From: Cantharellus purpuraceus
Lineage: Eukaryota; Basidiomycota; Agaricomycetes; Cantharellales; Hydnaceae
Reading direction: 5' to 3'
Length of the DNA: 64,000 nt
Assembly: GCA_025174535.1 (NCBI GenBank)
Contig: JALBUN010000048.1
Coordinates: 1,612,001-1,676,000, forward strand
In this document: positions 43,931-55,742 of the stretch, piece by piece
Numbering within the stretch: position 1 is the first letter of the stretch
How the letters are laid out: each line of letters begins with the position of its first letter
The notes under the pieces: generated by a model
The model's input: only the letters and a program-made list of their open reading frames with translations
The model's database searches: none
Told to the model about the DNA's origin: nothing
Made by a program: the position numbers and the translations under genes

Positions 43931-46900
43931 GTAAGCAGTCCTCTAGCCTCTGTACGGGCTGAGGGCTGCATTGGTACTCCCTATACAACAAACAAGGTCC
44001 ACCTGAATGCATCCACTCTTTCTCACTCTGACTCTCTTACTCTCCTTGTCTACTCCAACTCCATTCCTGATACTGCTATCCAAGCATTAATTAACTCTGG
44101 TTCTACTCACTGTTTCCTTGATTCCTCTTTTTCCAATTTACATAAACTCTGTACATACATCATAACTCCGATATCACTCTGATTATTTGATGGCACTACT
44201 AATGCTGTTATTTCATGAGCTATAGATCTGTCTATCCATTTTTCTGTTAGAGAAATCCAGAACATTACATTCTATGTTACTCTCCACTTGACTCCAGCTG
44301 CTCTGTGGTTCTCAGACATAATTGGCTCACCCACTACAATCCATTGATTGACTGGGCATTGGGCCATATCACATTCTGTTCTCCAGTGCAGGCTGTGTCA
44401 TCCCTGACATCACCAGCAACTATAGGTGTGAAATTGTCTTCCACCTCCACTGACTCCACTCTGATAGATACTCTGCCTACCCCTCTGTCTATATCAATGG
44501 TGGATGCTATGGTCTTCACCAGACTAAGACGCTTGTTCGGAATCATGTCAGTATACAATATTCTGATGTATAGGAGATATACATCAGGATTTCAATGATA
44601 CATAAAGCCAGGGAGTTACAATTTGGATATCTTAAAAGATTTCGGATGTGTGAAATTTTCATAAATATAAACATATATTCTATATTTTAATAAACTTTAA
44701 AAGATAAGATATTTGGTTGAGATGAACATAATTATTTACATGGATATAATAGGAATGTATATATGAATATAATTGGTATTATATAGGGTATTTAGATATA
44801 CAAATACCAGGTGGGGATTAAAGATAGTTCAAATTATGTTACAAGTATTGTATAAGAAAGAATCAATGATATTTGGATGTTCCTTCAAGAGAGTTGCCAC
44901 CACTAAATGGGGAAAAAACAATTATTTTTGAGAATTATGCCAAAATATCACAATATGTTTTAATCTAGTATATTGTGTAAAATTTGAGAATCATGTTGAA
45001 ATATGAAAATAAGTTTGAATTGAAGTGTATTGTATAAAATTTGAGGAAAATAGGTTGTACATACGTATTTGTTGTATTTCTGAATAAGCGTCTAAGTAAA
45101 CTGGATGGATCACAAATGTTCCAGGTTCACCTCTCCAATCCAATGCTCCTCACTGCCCATTCTGCTCGATCAACTCCACCCCACCTATCTATGTTCCCTA
45201 AGGAGTATCACAAGTTTGCTGACATGTTCAGCAAGTCCAAAGCCAACTCTCTAGCAGAACACCAACTGTACAATCTCAAGATTGAGTTGGATGACAACTC
45301 CACCCCTCTGCTTGGCCCTATCTACTCGCTATCCCAAAAAGAGCTGCTGGCTCTCCAAACATTCATAGACAAGAACTTGGCTACAGGCTTCATCCACCCA
45401 TCCCTATCCCCCCACAGAGCTCTGGTCCTATTTGTCTGCAAAAAGGATGGACCACTCCATTTATGTGTTGACTTCCATGGACTCAACAAGATCACCAAGA
45501 AGACCAGTACCCAATACCTCACACCGCGGACCTGCTCGAGAGCCTGTGAAAGACTAAGATCTATTCCAAAATAGATCTCTGACATGCCTATCATCTAGTC
45601 TGTATCCAAAAAGGCAATGAGTGGAAAATGACTTTCCACACTCAATATGGATCTTTTGAATGGTGTGTCATGCCCTTCAGACTAACCAATGCTCCAGCCA
45701 CCTTCCAGTGGTTCATGAATGATACCAATCTCCTTGATGTTACTGTCCTCATTTACTTAGACAACATTTTGGTATATTCAGATAATGAAGATGAACATTG
45801 GACACACATCTGGGAGGTACTCCAACGTCTCTGCAAACATGGCCTCTTCACCCATGCCAACAAATGTGAATTCCACTCCAACTCAGTTGAGTATCTAAAA
45901 TATATCCTCTCCCCTGCAGGACGGACAATGTCTGATGACAAAATCAAAGCCATACAGGAATGGCCAGAACCACAGAAAGTCAAAGACATACAGTCCTTTC
46001 TAGGGTTCACTAACTTCTACTGATGCTTCATCCACAACTACTCTGATATTACCATTCTGCTCACCCAGCTTACTAGGAAGGACATCCAATGGAATTTCAC
46101 TGATGAATCTAGACAGAGTTTTGAGACCTTGAAAAGGGCCTTTACCTCCGCTCCAATACTAACTCATTGGGTTCCAGACGTTCCTATCCTATTAGAGATG
46201 GATGCCTCCAACTATGCACTCGCTGCGATCCTGTCCATCATCTCTCCACAGACAAGTCCATCCAATCACTTTTCACTTGCATACATTTATGCCCCCCAAA
46301 CTGAACTATGATGTCCATGACAAAGAGCTCCTTTCCATATATGAAGCTTTCCAGATATGGAGACACTACCTCAAAGGCCCCTCTGATCAGGTAGACATCA
46401 TAACAGACCACAAGAACTTGGAATACTTCTCCACAATGAAACTACTCACCCAGAGACAAGTCCAATGGTCCAAATACCTGTCTCAGTTCAATCTTGTTAT
46501 CCACTTCCACCCTGGTTGACTTGGAGCAAAAAACAATGCGTTAACTAGATGCTGGGACGTCTACCCTAAAGAGGGGAGTAGCGACTATGCCACTGTAAAT
46601 CCACACAACTCCCATCCTGTGTTCACTAATGAGCAGCTGGCACTGTCCTTACAAGCATCCACCCTCATGACTCCCACCCTCTGAGCTGTCACCATCATGG
46701 ACATCAACCAACTCTGCTCCAACATCCACTCATCACTCTGATTTGATCCTGTTGCAGTTAAACACTTGGATGACCCTTCTGATCCAAAGTGGTTGCTTGA
46801 CCCCAAAGGACACTTCCAACACAACAACCAAATATATGTCCCCAACACCAACAGGCTCTGACTCTGAGTTTTACAATATTACCATGATCACCCAATTTCA

Positions 46901-48027
46901 GGCCATTTTGGGCAAAACCGCACACAAGGGTTAATCCAATGAGACTACATATGGCCAAAAATGCGAGAGTACATTCAACACTACTGTAACTCTTGTACCA
47001 CATGTATGCGCTCAAAATTGCAAAGGCACAAACCCTACAGAATGCTTAAGCAACTTCCAGTACCGGAGCAACCATGGAGCTCCATCTCCATGGATTTCAT
47101 AGAGAAGCTCCCCCCATTGCTCAGATATGACACCATACTTGTGACAGGTTCACTAAACAGTCACTATTCATTCTGACACATGACACTATCACCTCCACCT
47201 TACTAGCTAAGTTGTTCATTCTCCATGTGTTCTCTAAACACAGAGTCCCATTGCATGTCACATCTGATTGGGGCTCAGAGTTCATGTCCTCCTTCTTCTG
47301 CACATTAGGAAAGGCTCTTGACATGAAGCTTCATTTCACCTCCAGATACCATCCTGAGGGAGATGGACAAATGGAGGGAATGAATCAGTCCCTGGAACAA
47401 TATCTCTGAGTCGATTGTAACTATCAACAGGACAACTGGGCTGATCTACTTCCAATAGCAGAGTTTGCCTACAACAATGCCTCAAATGTGACTACTGCTA
47501 ATAAAGGTTACCATCCAAACATCTCCATCCACCTGGAGAAGGAACTTGCCTCAGCCAAAGCCCACCAATTCATAACTGACCTCAACCAATTACACCAACA
47601 TCTCTGAGAAACAATCTCTGATGCCCAGAAACAATACCAAGTCTCTGCAGACTGATGTTGTATCCCAGCTCTGGACCTGTGAATCAGAGATAAAGTATTT
47701 GTCAAGGCCAAACACTTCCAGACCACCCATCCACAGAAGAAACTCTCTGAGAAATACTTAGGTCCTTATGAGGTCATTGCTTGTGCAGGCAGTAGGTCCT
47801 TCACCCTCTGACTCCCTGACCATTTCCAAGCAGTTCACCTGGTCTTCCACATATCAATGCTCGAACCTGCTACTACAAATGAGATTCCCAATCACACCCA
47901 ATCTCCCCCCCCTCTGATCATCATCAAAGGAGATAACAAATATGAGATATCTGAGATCCTGGACTCAAAGATTGATCATCAGTACAAGTGCAACTCCAGT
48001 ACCTAGTCAAATGGACTGGATACGAAG
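43921..48027 (+). pseudogene. A4 pol (protease to chromodomain start)
   Basis: Protease has ALINSGSTHCFLDSS near 44090, with Asn where A5 has the catalytic Asp. RT resumes after the MITE with LSMFPKEYHKFADMFSKS and has YLDNILVYSD, so the second Asp of the catalytic pair is also Asn. RNase H shows LEMDASNYALAAILS and ITDHKNLEYFS. Integrase starts CNSCTTCMRSKLQRH and retains DWGSEFMSSFF and GMNQSLEQYL. Many stops, mostly TGA in place of CGA, and several indels. Inactive. Confidence 0.9.
44528..45092. mobile_element. PIF/Harbinger-like MITE, 565 bp, TSD TAA
   Basis: An AT-rich insertion in A4 pol, absent from A1 and A5. Ends are inverted repeats: GACGCTTGTTCGGAAT on the left and, reversed, GACGCTTATTCAGAAA on the right. 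It is flanked by TAA (44525-44527 and 45093-45095). TIR form and 3-bp TNA target fit PIF/Harbinger. No ORF, so non-autonomous. Because CTAAG is shared at both sides, a 5-bp duplication cannot be fully excluded. Confidence 0.7.
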
Positions 48028-48295
48028 TGTTATTGGGTGTCTTAGTTCACACCATTGCACAGAACTCAACCAAGTGTATTGGTTGGGCAATGTGCTGTAC
48101 AGTGTGGTAGTCACTAAGTTCTGTCTACTATATGTGGACCCACACATGTACTGGGTCCACTGGCTTACATAATAACTATACATATGCACCCTATGGGCAC
48201 ATATATCTACCAAGAGGACAGAATTCCTTAAGGGAATGCTGCATATATTAATTGTACTTATATGTTATAGTAAGTAAGTACCTTGGGTACTTACA
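48028..48295 (-). repeat. B 3' LTR
   Basis: 268 bp, TGTTATTGGGTG to GGTACTTACA on the plus strand. It interrupts the A4 chromodomain just after CGAAG (48023-48027), the candidate target duplication. Confidence 0.9.
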
Positions 48296-48310
48296 CCCTC
48301 CCCTTTTTTT
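48296..48310 (-). other. B polypurine tract
   Basis: CCCTCCCCTTTTTTT on the plus strand, thus AAAAAAAGGGGAGGG in the element, directly before its 3' LTR. It fixes the orientation of B. Confidence 0.85.
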
Positions 48311-48339
48311 GAATGAGACACAATCTCATCCAGTACTTT

Positions 48340-48953
48340 TTAAGCATACAGCTCCTTATGAAGCTGTTCTGACGAGTCGGTGTCCATATGGTCATCTTGT
48401 TCATATGGCTCTGGAGGGGGATGGCTCTCAGTCATCCCCAATGTGGTTGTGGTATCCTCATCCACTTGAATGGATGAGGAGGATGCAATTGCTACTGCAG
48501 CATCCCAATCAAGTTCATGATTAAGTTGATTGTGACCTAAACGCTCAGCAAGAGAGCATTTAGCAGCTCTATGAGCTGCTTGGGAGACTCCCTGAGTCTC
48601 CTGCTTTTGCTTACCAACCCTGGTGGGCTGGTTAAATGCTGCTCCAGAGGCGATGCGTTTAGCAAACTCCTCTAATATAGCAGTGCGATCAGGGGTGATG
48701 CCTCCCGATTGTCCAAACCAGAGTGCAAGCTCTAATTCAGTATGTTCTTCAGGGGAGTGATTCCCCCAATCATATGCTCCAGTGACTGAAGCGTGAAAGG
48801 TGTCACCAAGAGTTGGTGAGAACTTTTGACCACTGGTCAATAATCCCCAGTGGCCAGGATTCATAGTCCAGAGGTTCTTCTTAAACACAGAAGAAAGACC
48901 ACAATCATGGTCATAACCTTCCCAGATTGGGTCAGTGTCATCCCAATCCTGAC
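48340..48953 (-). pseudogene. B 3'-terminal ORF, N-terminally cut by A5, function unknown
   Basis: About 204 codons open on the minus strand from the A5 junction to a stop at 48340. Contains DDTDPIWEGYDHDCGLSS, NPGHWGLLTSGQKFSPTLGD, FHASVTGAYDWGNHSPEE, ELALWFGQSGGITPDRTAI and an acidic, Ser-rich tail. It lies just before the polypurine tract, where family C also has an accessory ORF, though the two share no visible similarity. I do not recognise a domain. It may be the pol C-terminus or a separate protein. Confidence 0.55.
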
Positions 48954-49516
48954 TGTTATGACTATATTCATTAATGTCCAGATCCCCATCCGATCCACTC
49001 AGATCCCCACACATATGAAATCTATACTCCATTTGGAAACCGCCGTCTTCATCTACCTGTCTGATTGTCACTGCCGATTCTGCTTATTTATCTCCGGTTC
49101 CGATTGATGCATCAGCATCACCATAGGAACCCAGACATCCATCCCCATCGGACTTGGACATGCTCATGTAAGGCCGTCGGCCTCAGAGACCCATCACTGG
49201 AGTAATTATTATTAGATTTCAAAATATGTATTTAAGTTGCCTGACTGGGGACTTCATTCCCCAGTTTGAATATCAAATCACACCTAGTTCCTAAGTCCGA
49301 TCCTAACTCTCTAGGTTGTACTCTGTCTCCAAAATCTCAGACACCGGTATTAGTGAGGGCGCAGCACATAAGCTGAAGCCAAGTCCATTCCAACCCCCAC
49401 GACGTGCTCCGACTCTGACCCAACCTCTGACCCAACCTCCGACCCAACCTCCGACCCAACCTCCGACCTGACCTCTGACCCAATCTCCGACCCCCAATCA
49501 GACCTAGTGCATAACA
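48954..49516 (+). repeat. A5 5' LTR
   Basis: 563 bp, TGTTATGACTATATTC to AGTGCATAACA. A 12-bp unit of type CCGACCCAACCT is repeated about seven times near the U5 end (49405-49495), more than in the 3' LTR. Confidence 0.95.
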
Positions 49517-49584
49517 GTATATTCGAACTGCCATACTCACTCCTACCAATGCCATGATCCACTGCCAATTCCAAACATGCATGA

Positions 49585-50681
49585 ACCGTCGAGGTGCCCG
49601 CTCCCAGCATCGACACCATCCCCGAGGTCATCGAAGAACCAACGGACCACATAGAGGCTGTCAATGAAGAAGATGACACCCCACCCTCTCCAAATCTGGC
49701 GCAAGCCATCTCCCTGCTCGCCAGCAGCATCCGTAACCCACAAGCTCCTAAGTCCTGGACCAAGGTCTGAGAACCCAACCCCTTCAATGGCTCCGATCCG
49801 CAAAAGCTCCAGCCGTTCTTGGTGCAATGCTGGTTGAATTTCCATGACTGCCCCAACGCGTTCACATCCGATTGGGTGAAGGTCACCTTTGCCATGTCCT
49901 ATCTCAAGGGCACCGCACTGAGCCAGTGCTCATGGACAACTCCGATGACCTGATATTGTCAGAAGACTACTCCAATTTCATCTCCGAACTTTGGACCAAT
50001 TTCGGTCCTTACAACCCCAAGGCTGATGCCGAGAACGAACTCGATCGACTTTGGATGAAGGAAAATCACAAAATCGCAAAATACATTGTGAGTTTCCAGC
50101 AGCTAGCCCCAAAAGTCCAATGGGGCGATGCTGCACTCCAACGCCAATTTTACGTTGGACTCCCATCCTGCATCAAGGACAAGATATCACATGTCGGTAA
50201 GCCGGATACTTTGGTTAACCTCCACAAGCTCGCCCAATCCATCGATGCCCATTATTGGGAACATCAATCCGAGGTCTCCCGTGAAGATTTGGCCAACAAC
50301 AAATTGGACAAATCATTGGACAAGACCCCAAAGTCCAACAAGGGGTCCGATAAGAGGACCACCACCAACTCAGGCCAGAAGTCAAACACTGGTAATGCTG
50401 CCACTTCCGGTTCCAGTAAGAACAATTCCGGCACCAGCAATAACTCCGGAGCTTGCAAGAGTACTCCAGACCTCTCCACCAAGCTGGGGAAGGACAGAAA
50501 ACTTACCCAGCAGGAACACCAGCACCACATGGACAACAACCTCTGTCTGTTCTGTGGAAAGCCTGGTCACCAAGCCAAGGATTGCAATAAGGCAACCTTG
50601 TCCACAGCAAAGGCAAAGGGCCGTGCCACCAACACCATGACAGACAAGTCCGACGCAAAAGTGACGGACCCAAAAAAATAG
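49585..50681 (+). pseudogene. A5 gag
   Basis: Begins near VPAPSIDTIPEVIEEPTDH. A stop falls at 49770 and a 10-nt deletion near 49920 shifts the frame, removing the LDYF block. After that the frame is open to the end: LWMKENHKIAKYIVSFQQLA, FYVGLPSCIKDKISHVG, a Ser/Asn/Lys linker, and the intact knuckle CLFCGKPGHQAKDC at about 50548-50587. It ends DPKK, TAG TAA. Pol follows in the -1 frame. Confidence 0.9.
50672..50678 (+). promoter_or_regulatory. Putative -1 frameshift site (A7) of A5
   Basis: C-AAAAAAA-TAGTAA. Slipping back one base gives AAA AAA ATA GTA AGC, and the reading runs on as IVSSPIASIRAEGCIG into protease. It is the same in A1 and A3. Confidence 0.65.
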
Positions 50682-51882
50682 TAAGCAGTCCTATAGCCTC
50701 CATACGGGCTGAGGGCTGCATTGGTACTCCCCATACGACAAACAAGGTCCGCCTGAATGCATCCACTCTTTCCCACTCTGACTCCCTTACCCTCCTCATC
50801 TACTCTGACTCCATTCCCGATACCGCTATTCAAGCATTAATTGACTCTGGTTCTACTCATTGTTTCCTTGATTCCTCTTTTTCCAATTTACATAAACTCT
50901 GTACATACACCATAACTCCGATATTGCTCCAATTATTTGATGGCACTACTAATGCTGTTATTTCATGAGCTATAGATCTGTCTATCCGTTTTTCTGTCAG
51001 AGAAATCCAGAACCTTACATTCTATGTTACTCCGCTTGACTCCAGCTGTTCTGTGGTTCTCGGACATAACTGGCTCACCCGCTACAATCTGTTGATTGAC
51101 TGGGCATTGGACCATATCACATTCTGTTCTCCAGTACAGGCTGTGTCATTCCCGACATCACCAGCAACTTTAGGTGCAAAACTATCTTCCGCCTCTGCTG
51201 ACTCCGCTCCGATAGATACTCCATCTACCCTGCCATTTGTATCAATGGTGGACGCTATGGTCTTCGCCAGACTAAGCAAACTGGATGGCTCTCACACATT
51301 CCAGGTTCACCTCTCCGATCTGATATTCCTCACCGCTCGTTCCGCCTGATCAACTCCACTGGACCTATCTATAGTTCCTAAGGAGTATCATGAGTTTGCC
51401 GACGTGTTCAGCAAGTCTAAAGCCGACTCCCTAGCAGAACACCAACCATACAATCTCAAGATTGAACTGGATGACAACTCCACCCCTCCGCTTGGCCCTA
51501 TCTACTCGCTATCCCAAAAAGAGCTACTGGCTCTCCAAACATTCATAGACGAGAACTTGGCTACAGGCTTCATCCGCCCATCTCTATCGCCCCATGGAGC
51601 TCCAGTCCTATTTGTCTGCAAAAAGGACGGATCACTCTGTCTATGCGTCGACTTCCGTGGACTCAACAAGATCACCAAGAAAGACCAATACCTGATACCC
51701 CACACTGCAGACCTACTTGAGAGTCCTTGAAAGGCTAAGATCTATTCCAAAATAGATCTCCAACATGCCTACCATCTAGTCTGCATCCGAGAAGGTGACA
51801 AATGGAAAACAACTTTCTGCACACGATATGGATCTTTCGAGTGGTGCGTCATGCCCTTCAGACTAACCAATGCTCTGGCCGC

Positions 51883-53297
51883 TGTCGGTTCGCTTAAGGA
51901 ATAGATCCTATAAGCCTGCGCGCAACGGTCCTAGCAAGCAGACGGTGTGTAACGCAGTTGTTCAGCACTCCAAAGATCAATCAGGGCGAGGGGTACGTAA
52001 CAGGGAAGTGGGATAGTGCTCTGTGGTTGGATGAGGATGGGAGCAAAAGGTCGGTCCCGATGGCTGATCATGCTCTGTGACTGGATGACAATGCGGAGCC
52101 CGGTTGGGAGGTACGCGAAAGCTGGTTTCAGGAGAATCAACCTCTTGGTGGCGGAGGGAAATCTGATCGTTGAACCAAGGTGTTTTACCTCAGTGTAGAG
52201 ATGATGGATTGTGATGTAGAGCGTAGAGCGTAGACTTAGAGCGTGGACTTTGACTTTAGAGCGTTGGCTGAAAACTTGTTGATTGATTCCAAAGGCGAAG
52301 ACTAGCGCCCTTTTATATACAAATCCCCAGGGCACAACGACACAATATGAGGAGCAAATGATGCGATATGATGCATGAAATGCTGATCAAGCCAGCTGAT
52401 GAAGCGTGTGAAGTTGAACTACTAAAGGGGAAATCATGGAGAAATGAAATGACAGATAGGGGTAATCTTTGTAAGAATAGGGGGCGATGAGTAATAAAAG
52501 AACCAAAAATAGAACAAGGATGAGTAAGTCGTGTATGACTGAATTAAAAGATGAAACAGGGGTGAGTCATATAAAAGAACAATAGAAACATCCACCAATA
52601 CCATCTTCCCTACGGCTCCGAAGGTTAATTGACCCTGAGTCACATGAGGACTTCCATCAGCATCCACAACAAATACTCCTTATTGTCTTAGTGATCCGTC
52701 TCCATATGGTATCCCGCTCCAAGAGTATTTGGTCCCTTTGCCTGACACGATGTAACCTGAGTCGGATTGAAGTGGGAGGATAGGTCGGCAATGGCGACTG
52801 AAATTCTACCTCACGTTCGACTCTTCTATCCGTGTTACGATATAGAGGTGAAATGTCGAGGAATGTATATGGTTCAACGGAATTGTGAAAGAATATGGGA
52901 TCGCCAATGGCATAAGAGAGACATGGTGGGGATCTTGGACGTTGAAAGAGTTTTGGAAGTATTTTGACACGTGGAGGTGGCTTAACATGCCCATGGAGCT
53001 CGGCGTATTTTTGATAGTCCTCTGTGTCCAGAGACCAGTGTGACGTATTATTAGAAGTGATGTTGGAGAGGGGAATAGAATGGGAAGCCATGTGAATGAT
53101 GATGAAAGGATCGGTGTGAATAGAAGGCTGATAATGATTGATGGCGATGAAACACGAGTGACAATTGATGGCTTGAATTAGAGACTGAGGTGGATAGGGA
53201 GTTGCGGCGCTATTTAAAAGTTGATACGAAAAGACGCTGGCGGAGTTGGACTGTCAGAGTGGTTCGATATGCGTCCTCGATGCGTCCTGGCTCGTCA
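51883..53297 (-). mobile_element. D2: complete D unit in A5 RT, TSD CCGC
   Basis: 1415 bp, minus orientation, TGTCGGTTCGC to GGCTCGTCA on the plus strand. It is flanked by CCGC at 51879-51882 and 53298-53301. Removing it restores the RT reading across LTNALAA and [11 protein letters not shown], so the insertion is precise. Confidence 0.9.
52657..53091 (-). CDS. D2 ORF, 144 aa, function unknown
   Basis: Same start and length as the ORFs in D1 and D3, beginning MASHSIPLSNITSN. It differs from D1 at roughly ten residues, such as S for N near position 4 and ERDTIWRR for EWDTIWRW. It ends IRSICCGC. The frame is fully open although it lies within a dead retroelement. It reads against A5 transcription. 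Confidence 0.6.
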   Translation of the reverse strand: MASHSIPLSNITSNNTSHWSLDTEDYQKYAELHGHVKPPPRVKILPKLFQRPRSPPCLSYAIGDPIFFHNSVEPYTFLDISPLYRNTDRRVEREVEFQSPLPTYPPTSIRLRLHRVRQRDQILLERDTIWRRITKTIRSICCGC

Positions 53298-55742
53298 CCG
53301 CCTTCCAGAGGTTCATGAATGATACCTTTGCCGACCTCCTCAATGTGACCGTCCTCGTTTACTTAGATGACATTCTGGTATATTCGGACAACAAAGAAGA
53401 ACATTGGACACATGTCCGAGAGGTACTCCGACGTCTCCGAAAGCATGGCCTCTTTGCCCACGCTGACAAATGCGAATTCCACTCCAACTCGGTCGAATAC
53501 CTAGGCTATATCCTCTCCCCAGCAGGGTTGACAATGTCCAACAACAAAATCAAAGCCATACAGGAATGGCCGGAACCCCGGAAAGTCAAGGATGTACAGT
53601 CCTTCCTAGGGTTCGCCAACTTCTACCACTGCTTCATTCATGGCTACTCCAATATCACCGTTCCGCTCACCTGACTCACTAGGAAGGGTATCCAATGGAA
53701 TTTCACTGACAAATGTAGACAGAGCTTTGAGACCTTGAAAAAGGCCTTTACTTCCGCTCCGATACTGACTCATTGGGTTCCAGACGTTCCTATCCTATTA
53801 GAGACCGATGTGTCTGACTATGCACTTGCCGCGATCCTGTCCATCATCTCTCTGGATGACGGACAAGTCCATCCGATCGCTTTTCACTCGCGTACATTTA
53901 CGCCCCCCAAACTGAACTATGACGTCCATGACAAAGAGCTCCTTGCCATATATGAAGCCTTCTGGATATGGAGACACTACCTTGAAGGCCCCTCCGATCC
54001 GGTGGATGTCATAACTGACCACAAGAACTTGGAATACTTCTCCACAACGAAACTGCTCACCTGGAGACAAGTCTGATGGTCCGAATACCTATCTCAGTTC
54101 AATCTCATTATCTGTTTCCGTCCAGGTTGACTCGGAGCAAAGCCTGACGCTTTAACTAGACGATGGGACGTCTACCCTAAAGAGGGGAATAGTGACTATG
54201 CCACTGTAAACCCACACAACTTTCGTCCTGTGTTTACTAACAAGCAGCTGGCATCGTCCCTACGAGCATCCACCCTCATGACTCCCACCCTCCGAGCTGT
54301 CACCATTATGGACATCGACCAACTCCGCTCCAACATCCACTCATCACTCCGATCCAATCCTGTTGCAGTTAAACACTTGGATGACCCTTCCGATCCGAAA
54401 TGGTCACTTGACCCCAAAGGACACCTCCGACACAACAACCGGATATATGTCCCCAACACCAACGGTCTCCAACTCTGAGTTTTGCAGTATTATCATGATC
54501 ACCCAATCTTGGGCCATTTTGGGCAAAATCGCACACAAGGATTAATCCGACGGGACTACGTATGGCCAAAAATGCAAGAATACATTCAACACTACTGTAA
54601 CTCCTGCACCATGTGTATGCGCTCAAAATCACAAAGGCACAAACCCTATGGAACGCTTAAGCAACTTCTGGTCCTGGAGCAACCATGGAACTCCATCTCC
54701 ATGGATTTCATAGAGAAACTCCCCCTGTCGCTCAGATACAACACCATACTCATGATTGTCGACAGGTTCACTAAACAGTCACTATTCATTCCAACGCATG
54801 ACACCATCACCTCCACCTCACTAGCTAAGTTGTTTGTCCTCCACATATTCTCTAAACATGGAGTCCCATCGCATGTCACATCTGATCAGGGCTCGGAGTT
54901 CGTGTCCTCCTTCTTCTGCACATTAGGAAAGGCTCTCAACATGAAGCTTCATTTCACCTCCGGATACCATCCTGAAGGAGACGGACAAACGGAATGAATG
55001 AATCAGTCCCTGGAACAATATCTCCGAATCTATTGTAACTATCAACAGGACAACTGGGCTGATCTACTTCCGATCGCAGAGTTTGCCTACAACAATGCTC
55101 CAAACACGACTACCGGCATCTCTCCGTTCTTTGCTAATAAAGGCTATCATCCGAACATCTCCGTCCACCCTGAGAAAGAACTTGCCTCCACCAAAGCCCG
55201 CCAATTTGTAACTGACCTCAATCAACTACACCAACATCTCCGAGAAACCATCTCTGATGCCCAGAAACAATATCAAGTCTCCACAGACCGATGCCGCATT
55301 CCAGCTCCAGACCTGCAAATCGGAGACAAAGTATTCATTAAGGCCGAACACTTCCGGACCACCCGTCCATCGAAGAAACTCTCCGAGAATACTTAGGTCC
55401 TTATGAGGTCATTGCTCGCGCTGGCAGCAGGTCCTTCACCCTCCACCTCCCTGACCACTTCCGAGCAGTTCATCCGGTCTTCCATATATCAATGCTCGAA
55501 CCCGCAACTATGAACGAGATCTCCGGTCGCACGCAACCCCCACCTCCCCCAATCATCATCAAGGGAGACAATGAATATGAGATATCTGAGATCCTGGACT
55601 CGAAGATCGACTGTCGATACAAGTGCAAGCTCCAGTACTTAGTCAAATGGACTGGATACGAAGGCACCGATGAAGAGTCTTCATGGATCTCCGTGTCCAA
55701 ACTCGATCACACATCCAAATCCGTCTCCAACTTTCACTCCAC

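Larger units (their letters stand above)
42233..48027 (+). mobile_element. A4: A element, 5' part, cut by B
   Basis: Has a complete 5' LTR, gag, protease, RT, RNase H and integrase up to the chromodomain (VKWTGYE near 48010), where B begins at 48028. Its 3' end must lie beyond the window, on the far side of B. It is strongly CpG-depleted and carries a MITE at 44528-45092. Confidence 0.9.

Noticed and set aside
44521..45097. MITE read as having a 5-bp CTAAG duplication
   Set aside because: CTAAG occurs on both sides, but taking TAA as the duplication extends the inverted repeats by two matching bases and fits PIF/Harbinger better.
49303..49582. Open frames with WVGGWVRGWV-type repeats on the minus strand
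   Set aside because: They come from the 12-bp CCGACCCAACCT repeats in the A5 LTR read backwards, not a protein.
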